Origin: CAYWXK01 sp964462515
GTDB lineage: Bacteria; Planctomycetota; Phycisphaerae; Sedimentisphaerales; Anaerobacaceae
Assembly (NCBI GenBank): GCA_964462515.1
Contig: CAYWXK010000022.1
Location: 1-64,000, forward strand
Direction: 5' to 3'
Length of the DNA: 64,000 bases
The notes under the pieces were generated by a model. That model had not been told where the DNA came from. It did not search any database and saw nothing but the letters and a program-made list of their open reading frames with translations. The stretch's first letter is position 1, and each line of letters starts with the position of its first letter. Shown piece after piece: positions 27,422 to 35,692 of this stretch. The position numbers and the translations under genes are program-made.

Positions 27422-27678
27422 GGTTTACTCCCTTTCAAATCGGTTCGGCCTTCCATAAATAATTCTTTTATGCCCCGCAAAGGATAGCCGCTTTCATTAA
27501 GCTTTTTTATCAGTTTAATCCGCTCAATAGCTTTTTCATCAAACAGCCGCCTGCCGCCTGGCGTAACTTCCGTAGGCTCAAGTAAGCCAATCATAAGGTA
27601 GTATTGCACAGATTGCCGCGAAACGCCGGCCTTTTTTGCGGCTGCACCTAACGGAACCAATCTGCTTTTCTCACTCAA
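27418..27678 (-). CDS. Small MerR-family DNA-binding regulator
   Basis: A TTG start at 27678 is chosen because AGGAG lies 7-8 bases upstream and because all sequence before it in frame reads through a family A dispersed element (27693-27813). The 86-residue product has a MerR winged helix-turn-helix: LGAAAKKAGVSRQSVQYYLMIGLLEPTEV followed by PGGRRLFDEKAIERIKLIKKL. It lacks the long dimerisation helix and effector domain of full MerR proteins, so it resembles MerR-like minimal regulators. It probably regulates the four-base-overlapping mlaD-type gene and itself. Confidence 0.82.
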   Translation of the reverse strand: MSEKSRLVPLGAAAKKAGVSRQSVQYYLMIGLLEPTEVTPGGRRLFDEKAIERIKLIKKLNESGYPLRGIKELFMEGRTDLKGSKP

Positions 27679-27692
27679 AAAACTTCTCCTGT

Positions 27693-27813
27693 CCCGCACT
27701 AATGGTTCGACAGGCTCACCATCCCGAGCGGAGTCGAGGGATTGGCTGCCCGACAACGGCTATCACCGAAATTTCGGGTATTATACAAACTCGACTGGTC
27801 AATTGGTGCGGGA
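27693..27813 (-). repeat. Family A dispersed element, copy 2
   Basis: About 121 bp, reverse orientation. Read on the minus strand it begins TCCCGCACCAATTGA and ends CCATTAGTGCGGGA, with the family core CCCTCGACTCCGCTCGGGAT and GGTGAGCCTGTCGAACCATT. It lies directly upstream of the merR-type gene and creates a spurious upstream ATG in its frame. Confidence 0.8.
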
Positions 27814-27891
27814 TTCACGTCTGGTTATTTTAATTCTATATTTTATCGGCACAATTTGCGGCTAACAGCGATTTTTTCCTATTTCTGCCGG

Positions 27892-28323
27892 TTACCGGCC
27901 ATTTTTTGCCGGATTTCTCCCCATCGCAGCAATTACCAATGCTAAAAATGAGGCTTTTAGCCGTTCAAACGTCAGTTTCTTAATACCATCTTTGGCACTT
28001 ATTGAGCCTTTTAATCTTTTCAGCCATTGAGGCGAAACCATAATCAAATAATCAAAACCGGATGGAATCAAATCCTGGCTTTGCCGAAAGGCCTCCCGCA
28101 AGAGCCGCTTTAGCCGATTACGCACAACTGCCTTGCCGCAAGACTTGCTAACCGAGATACCTAATCGAGGATAACCACAGTCGTTTTCTGCCACACAGAC
28201 CTTAAGTAACCCATTACCGGCACACAAATCCCGAGCCAGAATGACCTTAAATCGTTTGCGACTCCCAAGCCTTTTTCTCTTTGGTAGTGAAAACTTGCTC
28301 AAAATCCCACCAAACTTAAGCAA
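27892..28323 (-). CDS. rnpA: Ribonuclease P protein component
   Basis: The 143-residue basic protein shows the RnpA signature: RLGSRKRFKVILAR near the start, RLGISVSKSCGKAVVRNRLKRLLREAFR containing the RNR motif, and a C-terminal DYLIMVSPQW. It binds the RNase P RNA and helps process tRNA 5' ends. In most bacteria rpmH lies immediately upstream and yidD/yidC downstream; neither is present here. The N-terminal MLKFGGILSKFSLPK is slightly longer than usual. Confidence 0.93.
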   Translation of the reverse strand: MLKFGGILSKFSLPKRKRLGSRKRFKVILARDLCAGNGLLKVCVAENDCGYPRLGISVSKSCGKAVVRNRLKRLLREAFRQSQDLIPSGFDYLIMVSPQWLKRLKGSISAKDGIKKLTFERLKASFLALVIAAMGRNPAKNGR

Positions 28324-28583
28324 AAATGCAATACAAATTGGCGGAAAAAACCGCCAAAAACAATATATGAAATTTTATCATTAGACCTGTCAAATATTAA
28401 GAGAAAAAGATGTTCTGTTAATAAAAACTATCGATAATAATTTATGGTTTCATCTATACTGCCGGCAGCTTAAAAATTATTATTTTTAGAAGAAATTTCT
28501 CGACCTTCGTGCCAAACTTTGGTATTCTCTAATACCAATATCAGAGTCTTTGCAAAGAGCAATGGCTTGGAAAGGAATAAGTT

Positions 28584-29348
28584 ATGGATTACAGAAGAAT
28601 TATTCCTTGCTTGGACGTAAAAGATGGCCGACTCGTCAAAGGTGTCCATTTCGTAAAGTTAAAAGATGTCGGTGACCCTGCAGAAAGCGCTGCTGCTTAC
28701 AGCCAGGCTGGTGCAGACGAGCTGGTGTTCCTGGACATCACGGCTACCCTTGAAAACAGAAAAACAATGCTTGATGCAGTGAAACGAACTGTTGAGAGGA
28801 TTTCAGTGCCATTAACCGTTGGCGGGGGAGTCCGAAATTGTCAGGCGGTCAAGGAACTGCTCGATTTAGGTGCTTCAAAGGTGTCCATCAACACAGCCGC
28901 TGTCCGCAATCCTGACCTCATTAAGGAAGCTGCCAAAGAATTCGGCAGCGAAAAAATCATCATAGCGATAGATACCTGCAGCAATTCACAGTTGCCATCC
29001 GGCTTCGAGGTTATTATCAATGGCGGCACAACCGGCACGGGTATAGACGTTGTCGAGTGGGCAAAAAAGGCCGAAGACTTGGGGGCTGGCGCCATCCTGC
29101 CTACAAGTATGGACGCCGATGGCAGCCAGACCGGATATGACATACCAATGACAAGAGCTATTGCTGATGCGGTGAAGATTCCGGTAATCGCGTCAGGCGG
29201 GGCAGGAACACTCGAAGACCTATATCAGGCTGTCGTTGAAGGACACGCAGATGCGCTGCTTGTAGCCTCAATCGCACACTTCGGCAAATACACCATAAGG
29301 AAAATGAAAGAATACCTCGCTGAACGACAAATACCGGTAAGGCTTTGA
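28584..29348 (+). CDS. hisF: Imidazole glycerol phosphate synthase cyclase subunit
   Basis: The 254-residue TIM barrel carries both phosphate-binding halves of HisF and the two catalytic aspartates: the N-terminal CLDVKDGRLVKG and the central IIAIDT. GGGVRN and ASGGAGTLED mark the phosphate loops. It joins ammonia to PRFAR with the HisH glutaminase to make IGP and AICAR in histidine synthesis. No other his gene is in the window. AAAGGA before the ATG is a good ribosome binding site, and a strong hairpin (29357-29398) follows directly. Confidence 0.96.
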   Translation: MDYRRIIPCLDVKDGRLVKGVHFVKLKDVGDPAESAAAYSQAGADELVFLDITATLENRKTMLDAVKRTVERISVPLTVGGGVRNCQAVKELLDLGASKVSINTAAVRNPDLIKEAAKEFGSEKIIIAIDTCSNSQLPSGFEVIINGGTTGTGIDVVEWAKKAEDLGAGAILPTSMDADGSQTGYDIPMTRAIADAVKIPVIASGGAGTLEDLYQAVVEGHADALLVASIAHFGKYTIRKMKEYLAERQIPVRL

Positions 29349-29356
29349 ATTTCAGC

Positions 29357-29398
29357 GTAAAACTAAATCCGCCAGACGTTCGGCGGATTTAGTTTTAC
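29357..29398. terminator. Strong bidirectional hairpin after hisF, containing family C palindrome copy 3
   Basis: GTAAAACTAAATCCGCC and GGCGGATTTAGTTTTAC are perfect inverted repeats of 17 bp around the loop AGACGTTC. It begins 9 bases after the hisF stop. The T-rich arm suits intrinsic termination on either strand. Its core is the same palindrome found inside genes at 2618 and 14052. Confidence 0.7.
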
Positions 29399-29459
29399 GG
29401 TTTTCAGGCATATCAAAAGTCACTGACTAAATTAGCCGATAATAGTCAAGCCATAGATA

Positions 29460-29533
29460 CCGCCCTTCGACTCTTTCGACTGAGCTCCTTTCGACTGCGC
29501 TCAGGACAGGCAAGACAGGTTCGCTCAGGGCGG
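29460..29533. repeat. TTCGACTG-rich repeat with CCGCCCT/AGGGCGG ends
   Basis: CCGCCCT at 29460-29466 and AGGGCGG at 29527-29533 bracket a stretch with repeated TTCGACTG(A/C)GCTC motifs and CAGGACAGG. It resembles dispersed intergenic repeats found in many bacterial genomes. No coding content is seen. Confidence 0.5.
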
Positions 29534-29942
29534 TGAGGGCTTCGACTGAACTCAGCCGAATGTCCAACGTCGAACTACTTTGTTGTTTGTTGTAATAAAA
29601 TCGGCAATGCTTGATATACTGAAAAAAACTAAGTTTCCTTTTAAGCCTCAGCTACTTACTATCCGCTGGTACCCCAGCAATAGAACCTGTGTTGGCAGCA
29701 GCAGCCAAAGGGTCAAAATGCAGCAGATGCCGCCGTTGATGGTTCGTAAAGCCGAATGGCGCCGCTAAACTTCGTGATTCGTCGCGCTAATCAACAAATT
29801 AACCAATCAACCAATTAACTAATTAACTATTTCCCTTTAGCCCTCCGCGCCTGTCCTGCCTGCCCTGCAACTTGTCCGGCGTAGCTTTAGCGAAGTAGGG
29901 AGCCTGTCCGGCTGCGGCTATCCCGATTGGTGCAGCAGGACA

Positions 29943-30020
29943 GATGTTACTCCGGACAATAAAGTAAATGGCGATGACCTATTGCCCATCATCCGCTGCT
30001 GGCTCTGGACTGAGCAATAA
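29943..30020 (+). pseudogene. Dockerin-like C-terminal remnant
   Basis: One frame reads DVTPDNKVNGDDLLPIIRCW followed by LWTEQ and a stop (TAA at 30018). The pattern D-x-N-x-V-x-x-D-D-L-x-x-I-x-x-x-W is that of the last calcium-binding repeat of dockerin type I-like domains that end many planctomycetal secreted proteins. Nothing upstream is open as a full gene, so this is the 3' scrap of a lost secreted protein. Short length keeps the confidence moderate. Confidence 0.45.
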
Positions 30021-30035
30021 CGGTGGCCTGTCATA

Positions 30036-30177
30036 TTGTTTTATGCAAGGCTACGGGATGAGCTGTTGGAGCGAGAGGTGTTTTGCACATTGATGAACTC
30101 ATATATGTTGTTGATCGCTGGCGAATTGATTATAATCACTATCAGCCGCAAAATAATTTAGGGCTTCTGAACTTGTA
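30036..30177 (+). pseudogene. IS3-family transposase (OrfB/integrase core) C-terminal remnant, frameshifted
   Basis: One frame reads ARLRDELLEREVFCTL, matching the RLRDELLN(G)EIFYTL segment of IS3-family OrfB. After a frameshift near 30090 another frame reads DELIYVVDRWRIDYNHYQPQ then NNLGLLNL and a stop, matching the W-R-x-x-Y-N-x-x-R-P-H-S-S-L-G ending of the same protein. No terminal inverted repeats or upstream part were found, so only the 3' end of the insertion sequence is left. Confidence 0.7.
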
Positions 30178-30226
30178 ACGCTTGGATCTGTTGACAAACT
30201 CCGCTTTGCTGAATTGAGATTGCCAC

Positions 30227-30309
30227 GCCCCGCATCAATCGATCGCCTAAAGTTGGGAATATCCGGTCTTGTGAAAGAAATGCTATCGACAGTACAATTG
30301 GTGCGGGGC
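30227..30309. repeat. Family A variant, short copy
   Basis: GCCCCGCATCAATCGAT at the left and ACAATTGGTGCGGGGC at the right are imperfect inverted repeats with the family A termini, but the 83-bp element lacks the GACAGGCTCACC core. It lies between the IS3 remnant and the esterase/GH16 gene. Confidence 0.6.
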
Positions 30310-30639
30310 TAGCAATGACAAAAAAAAATATCTTCATCACCCTGCCGCAAAAAGAGCCCGGCTACAGAAACAGCGGATAGAACAACGGATTTGGCAATAA
30401 AATTTGTTAAAAATACTTCGGGTCATTGTAAGAAAAGGGGAATCTGGATATTATGGTGTAAGCCATCCTGGCGATTGTGGTGCTGGAAGGCTTGGGTGCG
30501 TAACCAAGTGTTTAACATGGGAAATCCTGGTCTATTTTCAATGAAAGGAAATCTGAAAATGGCTCAGTATAAGACCGAAGATGTTGAAGTAATTGGGCCC
30601 GCTTACGGTGAAAAACTCCGCAGTGCGGAGGGCGATTGT

Positions 30640-33033
30640 ATGAGAAGGCGTGTTCGCAGGAAGCGGCGGATACTCTGGACCATTCTATTTATGGTGCTTG
30701 CTGCCTTGACGCCCCTGTATGCACAGGAGGATGTCCGTATCACGCCGGATGTGGTTTACGGCCACAAGGATGGCATGGCGCTGACCATGGACGTCTATCA
30801 GCCCAAGCAGGACAATGGTGTTGGTGTGCTTTTTATGGTCAGCGGCGGCTGGTTTTCAATATGGGCGCCTCCCCAACAAGCGATAGGCCTCTTCAAGCCC
30901 CTGCTGGATAAAGGCTTTACGGTCTTTGCGGTCCGGCACGGCAGCAGCCCGAAGTACGTTATCCCTGAGATTGTGGAAGATGTTCGACGAAGCGTACGGT
31001 TCGTTCGACTGCACGCCAAAGACTTTCATGTTGACTCCGAGCGGCTTGGAGTCTTCGGCTTCAGTGCGGGTGGACATCTGTCACTGGTACTCGGGACGAC
31101 GTCTGATGACGGCGATCCTAGTTCGAAAGACGAGGTGTCGCGGGTCAGCGACCGGGTCGCAACCGTAGTGGCGTATTTCCCTCCGACGGACCTTCGCCCC
31201 TACGTCAAGCCGGGAGACCCCTCACACAAGATCTTTCCCGCCCTCGGATTTGACCCCAATGATGCGAACGACGTATCGCCTTTACTGAATGTGACAAAAG
31301 ACGACCCGCCGGCCCTAATGATTCACGGTGACAAAGACTTTCTCGTCCCCCTCTGGCACAGCGAGAAGATGTGCGAAGCCCTGAAAGCCAAAAGTGTTGA
31401 ATCCGAGTTGCTGGTGATAGAAGGCGCAGGCCACGGCTTTGCCGGCAAGGACGCCGAACGAGCCAACAAGGCTCTGGTGGAATGGTTCGAAAAGCACCTT
31501 CTTTCGATCAAGCAGCAAGACCCGTTAGAAAAGAAAGACGTTTTTCCAACGCCGCTGGCGGCGAGGAGCGTGCATTTGTGGTATCCTGCAGAGCAAGGGG
31601 TTGTATATTACAACGAAGTAACCGTGGAGAAGAGTTATCCCGGCAGCTACTTTTGCGTGTGCGGTTTCAATCACGGATATTTCGGCATACAGGAATTGTC
31701 ACAGGGCAAAAAAGTCGTGCTCTTTTCCGTGTGGGACCCGGGAAGCCAAAACAATCCAGACACCGTGCCACAGGACCGCCAGGTAAAGGTCTTGTATGAG
31801 GGCAAAGACGTGCGAGTCAGCCGGTTCGGCAATGAAGGCACTGGTGGCAAGAGCATGTTTGACTATCAGTGGAAGGTCGGGGAAACAAACAAGTGTATGG
31901 TCAAGGCAACGGTCGAAGGCGACCGGACAACATACGCGGCCTATTTCTACATTAACGAAGAGAAGGAGTGGAAGCATCTGGCGACATTTCAAACCATTAC
32001 CGGCGGGGATTATCTTGGCGGATATTACTCATTCGTAGAGGATTTCCTGCGTAACGGCGAAAGCTCACAGAATGTCCGCAGGGCGCTTTACGGCAACGGC
32101 TGGGTCAAGACCAAAGACGGTAATTGGCTGCCGATTACTCAGGCAACATTTACCGCAGATGGGTCTTCGGCGATGAATATCGATGCAGGTATCAAGGGCG
32201 GCAGGTTCTTCCTTCAGAATGGCGGCGACACGGAGAACCACACACCACTAAAGTCAGGGATAAGCTGCCCTGTTGAGTTATTCAGCCGACCGGAAGAAAG
32301 TTTTGACGGCAAGTGGGAGTTGGTCTGGGACGATGAGTTCAATTCTGAGGGACTGCCCGACGAAAGCAAGTGGGCTTATGAAGCCGGTTTTATTCGCAAC
32401 CGCGAGAAGCAATGTTACACAAAGGCTCGCTCTGAAAACGCTCGCGTTGAAAACGGCACGCTGGTCATCGAATCGCGGAAGGAGAAATATGAAAAGGGCG
32501 AATACACATCGGCAAGTCTGAATACGTTGCATAAGGCCGACTGGCTGTATGGCCGAATTGAAGTGCGCGCCAAGCTCCCGACCGGCAACGGGATGTGGCC
32601 TGCTATCTGGATGCTGGGGACCAACCGAGACAAAGTCGGCTGGCCAGCGTGTGGTGAAATAGACATTATGGAAAACGTCGGGTTTGAACCGAATACAATC
32701 CACGCCAACATACATACCAAGGCGTATAACCACGTGAAAGGAACAAACAAAGGCTCAAAAATAGAGTGCGAGAAGCCTTACGAGCAATACAATGTCTATG
32801 CGATTGAGTGGTTCGAGGACCGGATAGATTTCTTCCTGAATGATAAAAAGTATTTCACATTCAAAAATGAAGGAACAGGCAACGACGTCTGGCCCTATGA
32901 TAAACCACACTACTTGATAATAAATGCAGCCATCGGCGGCACGTGGGGCGGCCAGAAAGGAATTGACGATACTATCTTTCCACAAAAATACTACATCGAC
33001 TATGTGCGAGTCTTTAAGATAAAGAGCGGCTGA
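30640..33033 (+). CDS. Secreted esterase-DUF3472-GH16 fusion (laminarinase-like)
   Basis: The ATG at 30640 is chosen because GGAGG stands 9-10 bases upstream and a signal peptide follows (RRKRRILWTILFMVLAALTPLYAQ); upstream in-frame codons look non-coding. The 797-residue product has three domains. Residues about 30-290 are an alpha/beta-hydrolase of the acetyl-xylan/feruloyl esterase type (GFSAGG with nucleophile Ser142, Asp233 in HGDKDFLVP, His265 in GAGHGF). Residues about 300-530 match DUF3472. Residues about 550-797 are a GH16 beta-glucanase domain with the catalytic signature EIDIME (Glu673, Asp675, Glu678). GH16 enzymes cut beta-1,3/1,4-glucans such as laminarin; the esterase could remove acyl groups from the same polymer. 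This linear combination in one chain is unusual. Confidence 0.85.
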   Translation: MRRRVRRKRRILWTILFMVLAALTPLYAQEDVRITPDVVYGHKDGMALTMDVYQPKQDNGVGVLFMVSGGWFSIWAPPQQAIGLFKPLLDKGFTVFAVRHGSSPKYVIPEIVEDVRRSVRFVRLHAKDFHVDSERLGVFGFSAGGHLSLVLGTTSDDGDPSSKDEVSRVSDRVATVVAYFPPTDLRPYVKPGDPSHKIFPALGFDPNDANDVSPLLNVTKDDPPALMIHGDKDFLVPLWHSEKMCEALKAKSVESELLVIEGAGHGFAGKDAERANKALVEWFEKHLLSIKQQDPLEKKDVFPTPLAARSVHLWYPAEQGVVYYNEVTVEKSYPGSYFCVCGFNHGYFGIQELSQGKKVVLFSVWDPGSQNNPDTVPQDRQVKVLYEGKDVRVSRFGNEGTGGKSMFDYQWKVGETNKCMVKATVEGDRTTYAAYFYINEEKEWKHLATFQTITGGDYLGGYYSFVEDFLRNGESSQNVRRALYGNGWVKTKDGNWLPITQATFTADGSSAMNIDAGIKGGRFFLQNGGDTENHTPLKSGISCPVELFSRPEESFDGKWELVWDDEFNSEGLPDESKWAYEAGFIRNREKQCYTKARSENARVENGTLVIESRKEKYEKGEYTSASLNTLHKADWLYGRIEVRAKLPTGNGMWPAIWMLGTNRDKVGWPACGEIDIMENVGFEPNTIHANIHTKAYNHVKGTNKGSKIECEKPYEQYNVYAIEWFEDRIDFFLNDKKYFTFKNEGTGNDVWPYDKPHYLIINAAIGGTWGGQKGIDDTIFPQKYYIDYVRVFKIKSG

Positions 33034-33054
33034 CGGACGCAATGTCCGATTGGC

Positions 33055-33153
33055 TTTACCCCATTAGAAAGTTTGGGTGCGGTTCTTTCTTTTGCCGCAA
33101 TGCCGTCAGGCATCCCCCGGCGGAGGCATCCCCGAGTGGACTAACGGGGTAAA
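33055..33153. repeat. Family B inverted repeat, copy 3
   Basis: TTTACCCCATTAG (33055-33067) and CTAACGGGGTAAA (33141-33153) form inverted arms with one mismatch around about 73 bases that themselves contain CATCCCCCGGCGGAGGCATCCCC. It is in the convergent space between the GH16 fusion and the DUF4838 gene, directly followed by a family D hairpin. Confidence 0.65.
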
Positions 33154-33157
33154 TCGA

Positions 33158-33192
33158 CCCCCGTTCTTGCTATCGCAAGAAAGCACGGGGGC
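33158..33192. repeat. Family D hairpin, copy 1
   Basis: CCCCCGTTCTTGC, loop TATC, GCAAGAA, then AGCACGGGGG form a long G/C-ended hairpin. It precedes the 3' end of the DUF4838 gene by a few bases and may act as a terminator for the convergent pair. A second copy lies inside the Xaa-Pro aminopeptidase gene at 41109-41143. Confidence 0.65.
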
Positions 33193-33198
33193 GGGGTC

Positions 33199-35589
33199 TT
33201 ACTGAGATGAGGTTACTTCTGAGAGCTTCTTTGCGTAGAGGAACATCGGCTCGTAAATACCATTGGCACCAAAAACATCAAAGTTGCACAGGACGCGGAC
33301 GGTAATATTGTTCTTTTGGCCCGGCTTTAGTAAACCGGTTACATCAAGCTCTATAGGGTGGGGGCGAAACCAGGGCATTATGTAGGGCCGATGTCCCGCA
33401 TATCGCCCGTTCACCCAGACCCATGCCTCATTAACCACCGCCAAACCATATAGAAATACGTTCTTTCCCTGAGCATCAGCCGGAACTTCAACGTCAAATT
33501 TGTACCATGCTATGCCCTTGTATGGGTGACCTTTCTGGTCCTGAAGTCCCTGGGTGTCCCAGCCTGAGCTTATTTTGATATGTTTCCATTCCGGCGTATC
33601 TATAGGTGCATCCTGCCATCGCTCATAAAGGCCATCATCGAATGGGTCTATGTGAAAACGAGCATTCTCAGGGAGACGCGCTACAAGGAGGCCATCAGGA
33701 CCATTTGTTTTGGCCAGCGCTTTCTCCATCCGCTTTTTTCCCCACTGGCTATCGTAAGCGCTATAAGGCTGCCAACCCATAAATGGGGTAAGCTTGTTCA
33801 TCCGGCCTTGCAGCTCCACCATTCGACCGGCGTGATTAGCTGCTTGTGCAAAGTCGCACATACGTTTTGCTTTTTCCATTGCAACGAATTCGCAAAGATG
33901 GTCGTAGATAAGCCGCTCTATCTGAAGGTGTGCTTTCTCTGTTTCAGACTTTGCAGCCTTTTCGGCGGTATGGATAAGAGATTCGAGCCTGGACATAAGC
34001 TGCTCGGTATAAATTGCGCGGAGGATTACGTCCTCGTGGCCGTGCTGCGGGGCTTTCTCAAAGGCGTTTTCCAATGCAGCGTAGTAGGCTTGCATTGGTG
34101 CAGCAGCTTTGCCAAACCATTTGTCGAAGAAATCATTTAGAACGGCATCAACGTCTGTATTGACATCCCATTCAAGTCTTGCGCGAACAAGACGAGTCGG
34201 AATCCCCGCTAACGCCCAGTCTGCCTCATCCTGGTCGAAGAAACCTATTATGCCCCATTTTTTGAGTAACGGAATGTTTCTTCGGATACGGTGGACCATT
34301 GGAGTTATTGTGCCTTTGTTCACGAGCATTGTGTAGTTGTAATTGTAAAGCCATACTTTATCCGAGAGCTTGCACCATTGTCTTATCATTTGGCCCTGAC
34401 GCTGCATCTGCCAGCACTTTGGGTCATCGTAGGCGTGTATTGTGCAGGCACAGATATTTGCGAACATTATTGTGAGGTTGCCTGAGGGATTAAAAGAAAT
34501 CTCGGGGGGCATTTCCGGCGGGATGTCACGGTTTGCATAGCCATTTGTCGCAATGATGTGGTCGGGAAACTCTTTGTTAACCTCAGTGAGTATCCTGTTG
34601 ACAAAGTAAAACCACTCATTGCTGATGGAGTATTCCGGCTCGGGGTCTCTATCGTTGGCGCCGAAGCCGTCGAAGCAATTGCCTATCTTTGCACAATTCC
34701 GGCACCAACAGTGGGGATTGCCATCAACTGGTGCAAAGGCCGTAACGGTCTTTCCTTTTCGAGCGTCGTCTTTGATACGCTCAACGAAATGTTTAATCAT
34801 ATCCTCGCTTGTCGGACAAGGATGGTCTTTGTCACGGGTGCCGTCTTTTTTGAGGGCAAACCAATCAGGATGTTCTGCAAATTGCTTTTGGGGCAGGTAT
34901 CCAGAGACGGAGCCATCGCCGGGGACACCGAAAAAATCCTGGCTGCGAGGGTTCATCTTGTTGTGGATTTTCCACTCGGCACACTCGGAGGCCATATTCC
35001 CGCGGGAATGTTCCCAGAAATTGCGAACGGGGAAGTCGGGACGCTGCGTGATATCGATGGGTTCAACGATTATCGTTGATAATCCTGGTATTACTTCACC
35101 CATTTCTCCCGGCATAAAAAAGCGAACGCCAAGTCTATGCAAAAACTCGACGACGGCATATCGCGTTCCCAGATAGGGTTCTGTGTCGTTGCCTGCCAAA
35201 ATGAGGCGGTCATCGTATGTGCGGATGACAAAGCCTTCCTCGTTAAGGTTTTTGGTCCGCCCGGAGGGAATTTTAAGATTGGGAACCTCGTCAGTTAGCA
35301 TGCTTTGGCCTACCAGAACTAAACAACCGGAAAGAGGGGCTGAATCATTTGCAATAGGTAATTTAGCCCCGCTAATTTTTTCTATATACTTTTGTAATTC
35401 AAGCACTGCGGTCCGTGCGTTTTCGGTGGGTGAGCCAGAGATTACAATTGTCGCGATTGGCCGACCATTTTTGACGAGGGTAAGCTTTGAAGCGACATTT
35501 GAAGCTCTATTCTTCAAAGAGGGCCCAGCTAAACAAGCACCGAGAAAGACCAAACAAGCAAGCAGAGAGAATATGCTGAGCCTGTGCAT
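33199..35589 (-). CDS. DUF4838 family lipoprotein (probable glycoside-hydrolase-related)
   Basis: The ATG at 35589 is preferred because AAAGGA lies just upstream; an ATG at 35604 would have no site. The 796-residue protein starts with a lipoprotein signal (LLACLVFLGAC, Cys19). Residues about 40-170 resemble the alpha-glucuronidase/GH20-type N-terminal domain (AVLELQKYIEKISGAKLPI; GTRYAVVEFLHRLGVRFFMPG). Residues about 175-560 match DUF4838, with many aromatic and Cys residues (NPHCWCRNCAKIGNCF). The C-terminus (about 660-790) is a galactose-binding-like jelly roll (GIAWYKFDVEVPADAQGKNVF, WVNGRYAGHRPYIMPWFRP). A polysaccharide-directed role at the cell surface is likely; the substrate is unknown. 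Confidence 0.8.
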   Translation of the reverse strand: MHRLSIFSLLACLVFLGACLAGPSLKNRASNVASKLTLVKNGRPIATIVISGSPTENARTAVLELQKYIEKISGAKLPIANDSAPLSGCLVLVGQSMLTDEVPNLKIPSGRTKNLNEEGFVIRTYDDRLILAGNDTEPYLGTRYAVVEFLHRLGVRFFMPGEMGEVIPGLSTIIVEPIDITQRPDFPVRNFWEHSRGNMASECAEWKIHNKMNPRSQDFFGVPGDGSVSGYLPQKQFAEHPDWFALKKDGTRDKDHPCPTSEDMIKHFVERIKDDARKGKTVTAFAPVDGNPHCWCRNCAKIGNCFDGFGANDRDPEPEYSISNEWFYFVNRILTEVNKEFPDHIIATNGYANRDIPPEMPPEISFNPSGNLTIMFANICACTIHAYDDPKCWQMQRQGQMIRQWCKLSDKVWLYNYNYTMLVNKGTITPMVHRIRRNIPLLKKWGIIGFFDQDEADWALAGIPTRLVRARLEWDVNTDVDAVLNDFFDKWFGKAAAPMQAYYAALENAFEKAPQHGHEDVILRAIYTEQLMSRLESLIHTAEKAAKSETEKAHLQIERLIYDHLCEFVAMEKAKRMCDFAQAANHAGRMVELQGRMNKLTPFMGWQPYSAYDSQWGKKRMEKALAKTNGPDGLLVARLPENARFHIDPFDDGLYERWQDAPIDTPEWKHIKISSGWDTQGLQDQKGHPYKGIAWYKFDVEVPADAQGKNVFLYGLAVVNEAWVWVNGRYAGHRPYIMPWFRPHPIELDVTGLLKPGQKNNITVRVLCNFDVFGANGIYEPMFLYAKKLSEVTSSQ

Positions 35590-35692
35590 AAAAAATCCTT
35601 TCACATATTTGTCAGGGTAGATTCTAATTGATACAATTCGTGGTTGTCAATAATCTGAATATTCGGCATAACCATCTGCAGGAGTATCCATT

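Larger units (their letters stand above)
29349..30639. other. 1.3-kb gene-poor region with decayed mobile and dockerin sequence
   Basis: No intact gene is recognised between hisF and the esterase/GH16 fusion. The region holds a terminator-like palindrome (29357-29398), a TTCGACTG-rich repeat (29460-29533), a dockerin-like remnant (29943-30020), an IS3-type transposase remnant (30036-30177) and a variant family A element (30227-30309). It looks like a site of repeated insertion and decay. Confidence 0.65.

Noticed and set aside
28324..28583. rpmH (L34) upstream of rnpA
   Set aside because: No short Arg/Lys-rich frame with the L34 pattern was found on the minus strand.
29580..29768. 62-codon plus-strand open frame in the gene-poor region
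   Set aside because: There is no ribosome binding site and no family pattern, and it is surrounded by decayed sequence.
30158..30340. 60-codon minus-strand open frame
   Set aside because: It reads through the short family A variant; no evidence of function.
30391..30639. 83-codon N-terminal extension of the esterase/GH16 gene
   Set aside because: Trp/Cys-rich, non-family sequence upstream of a good ribosome binding site and signal peptide at 30640.
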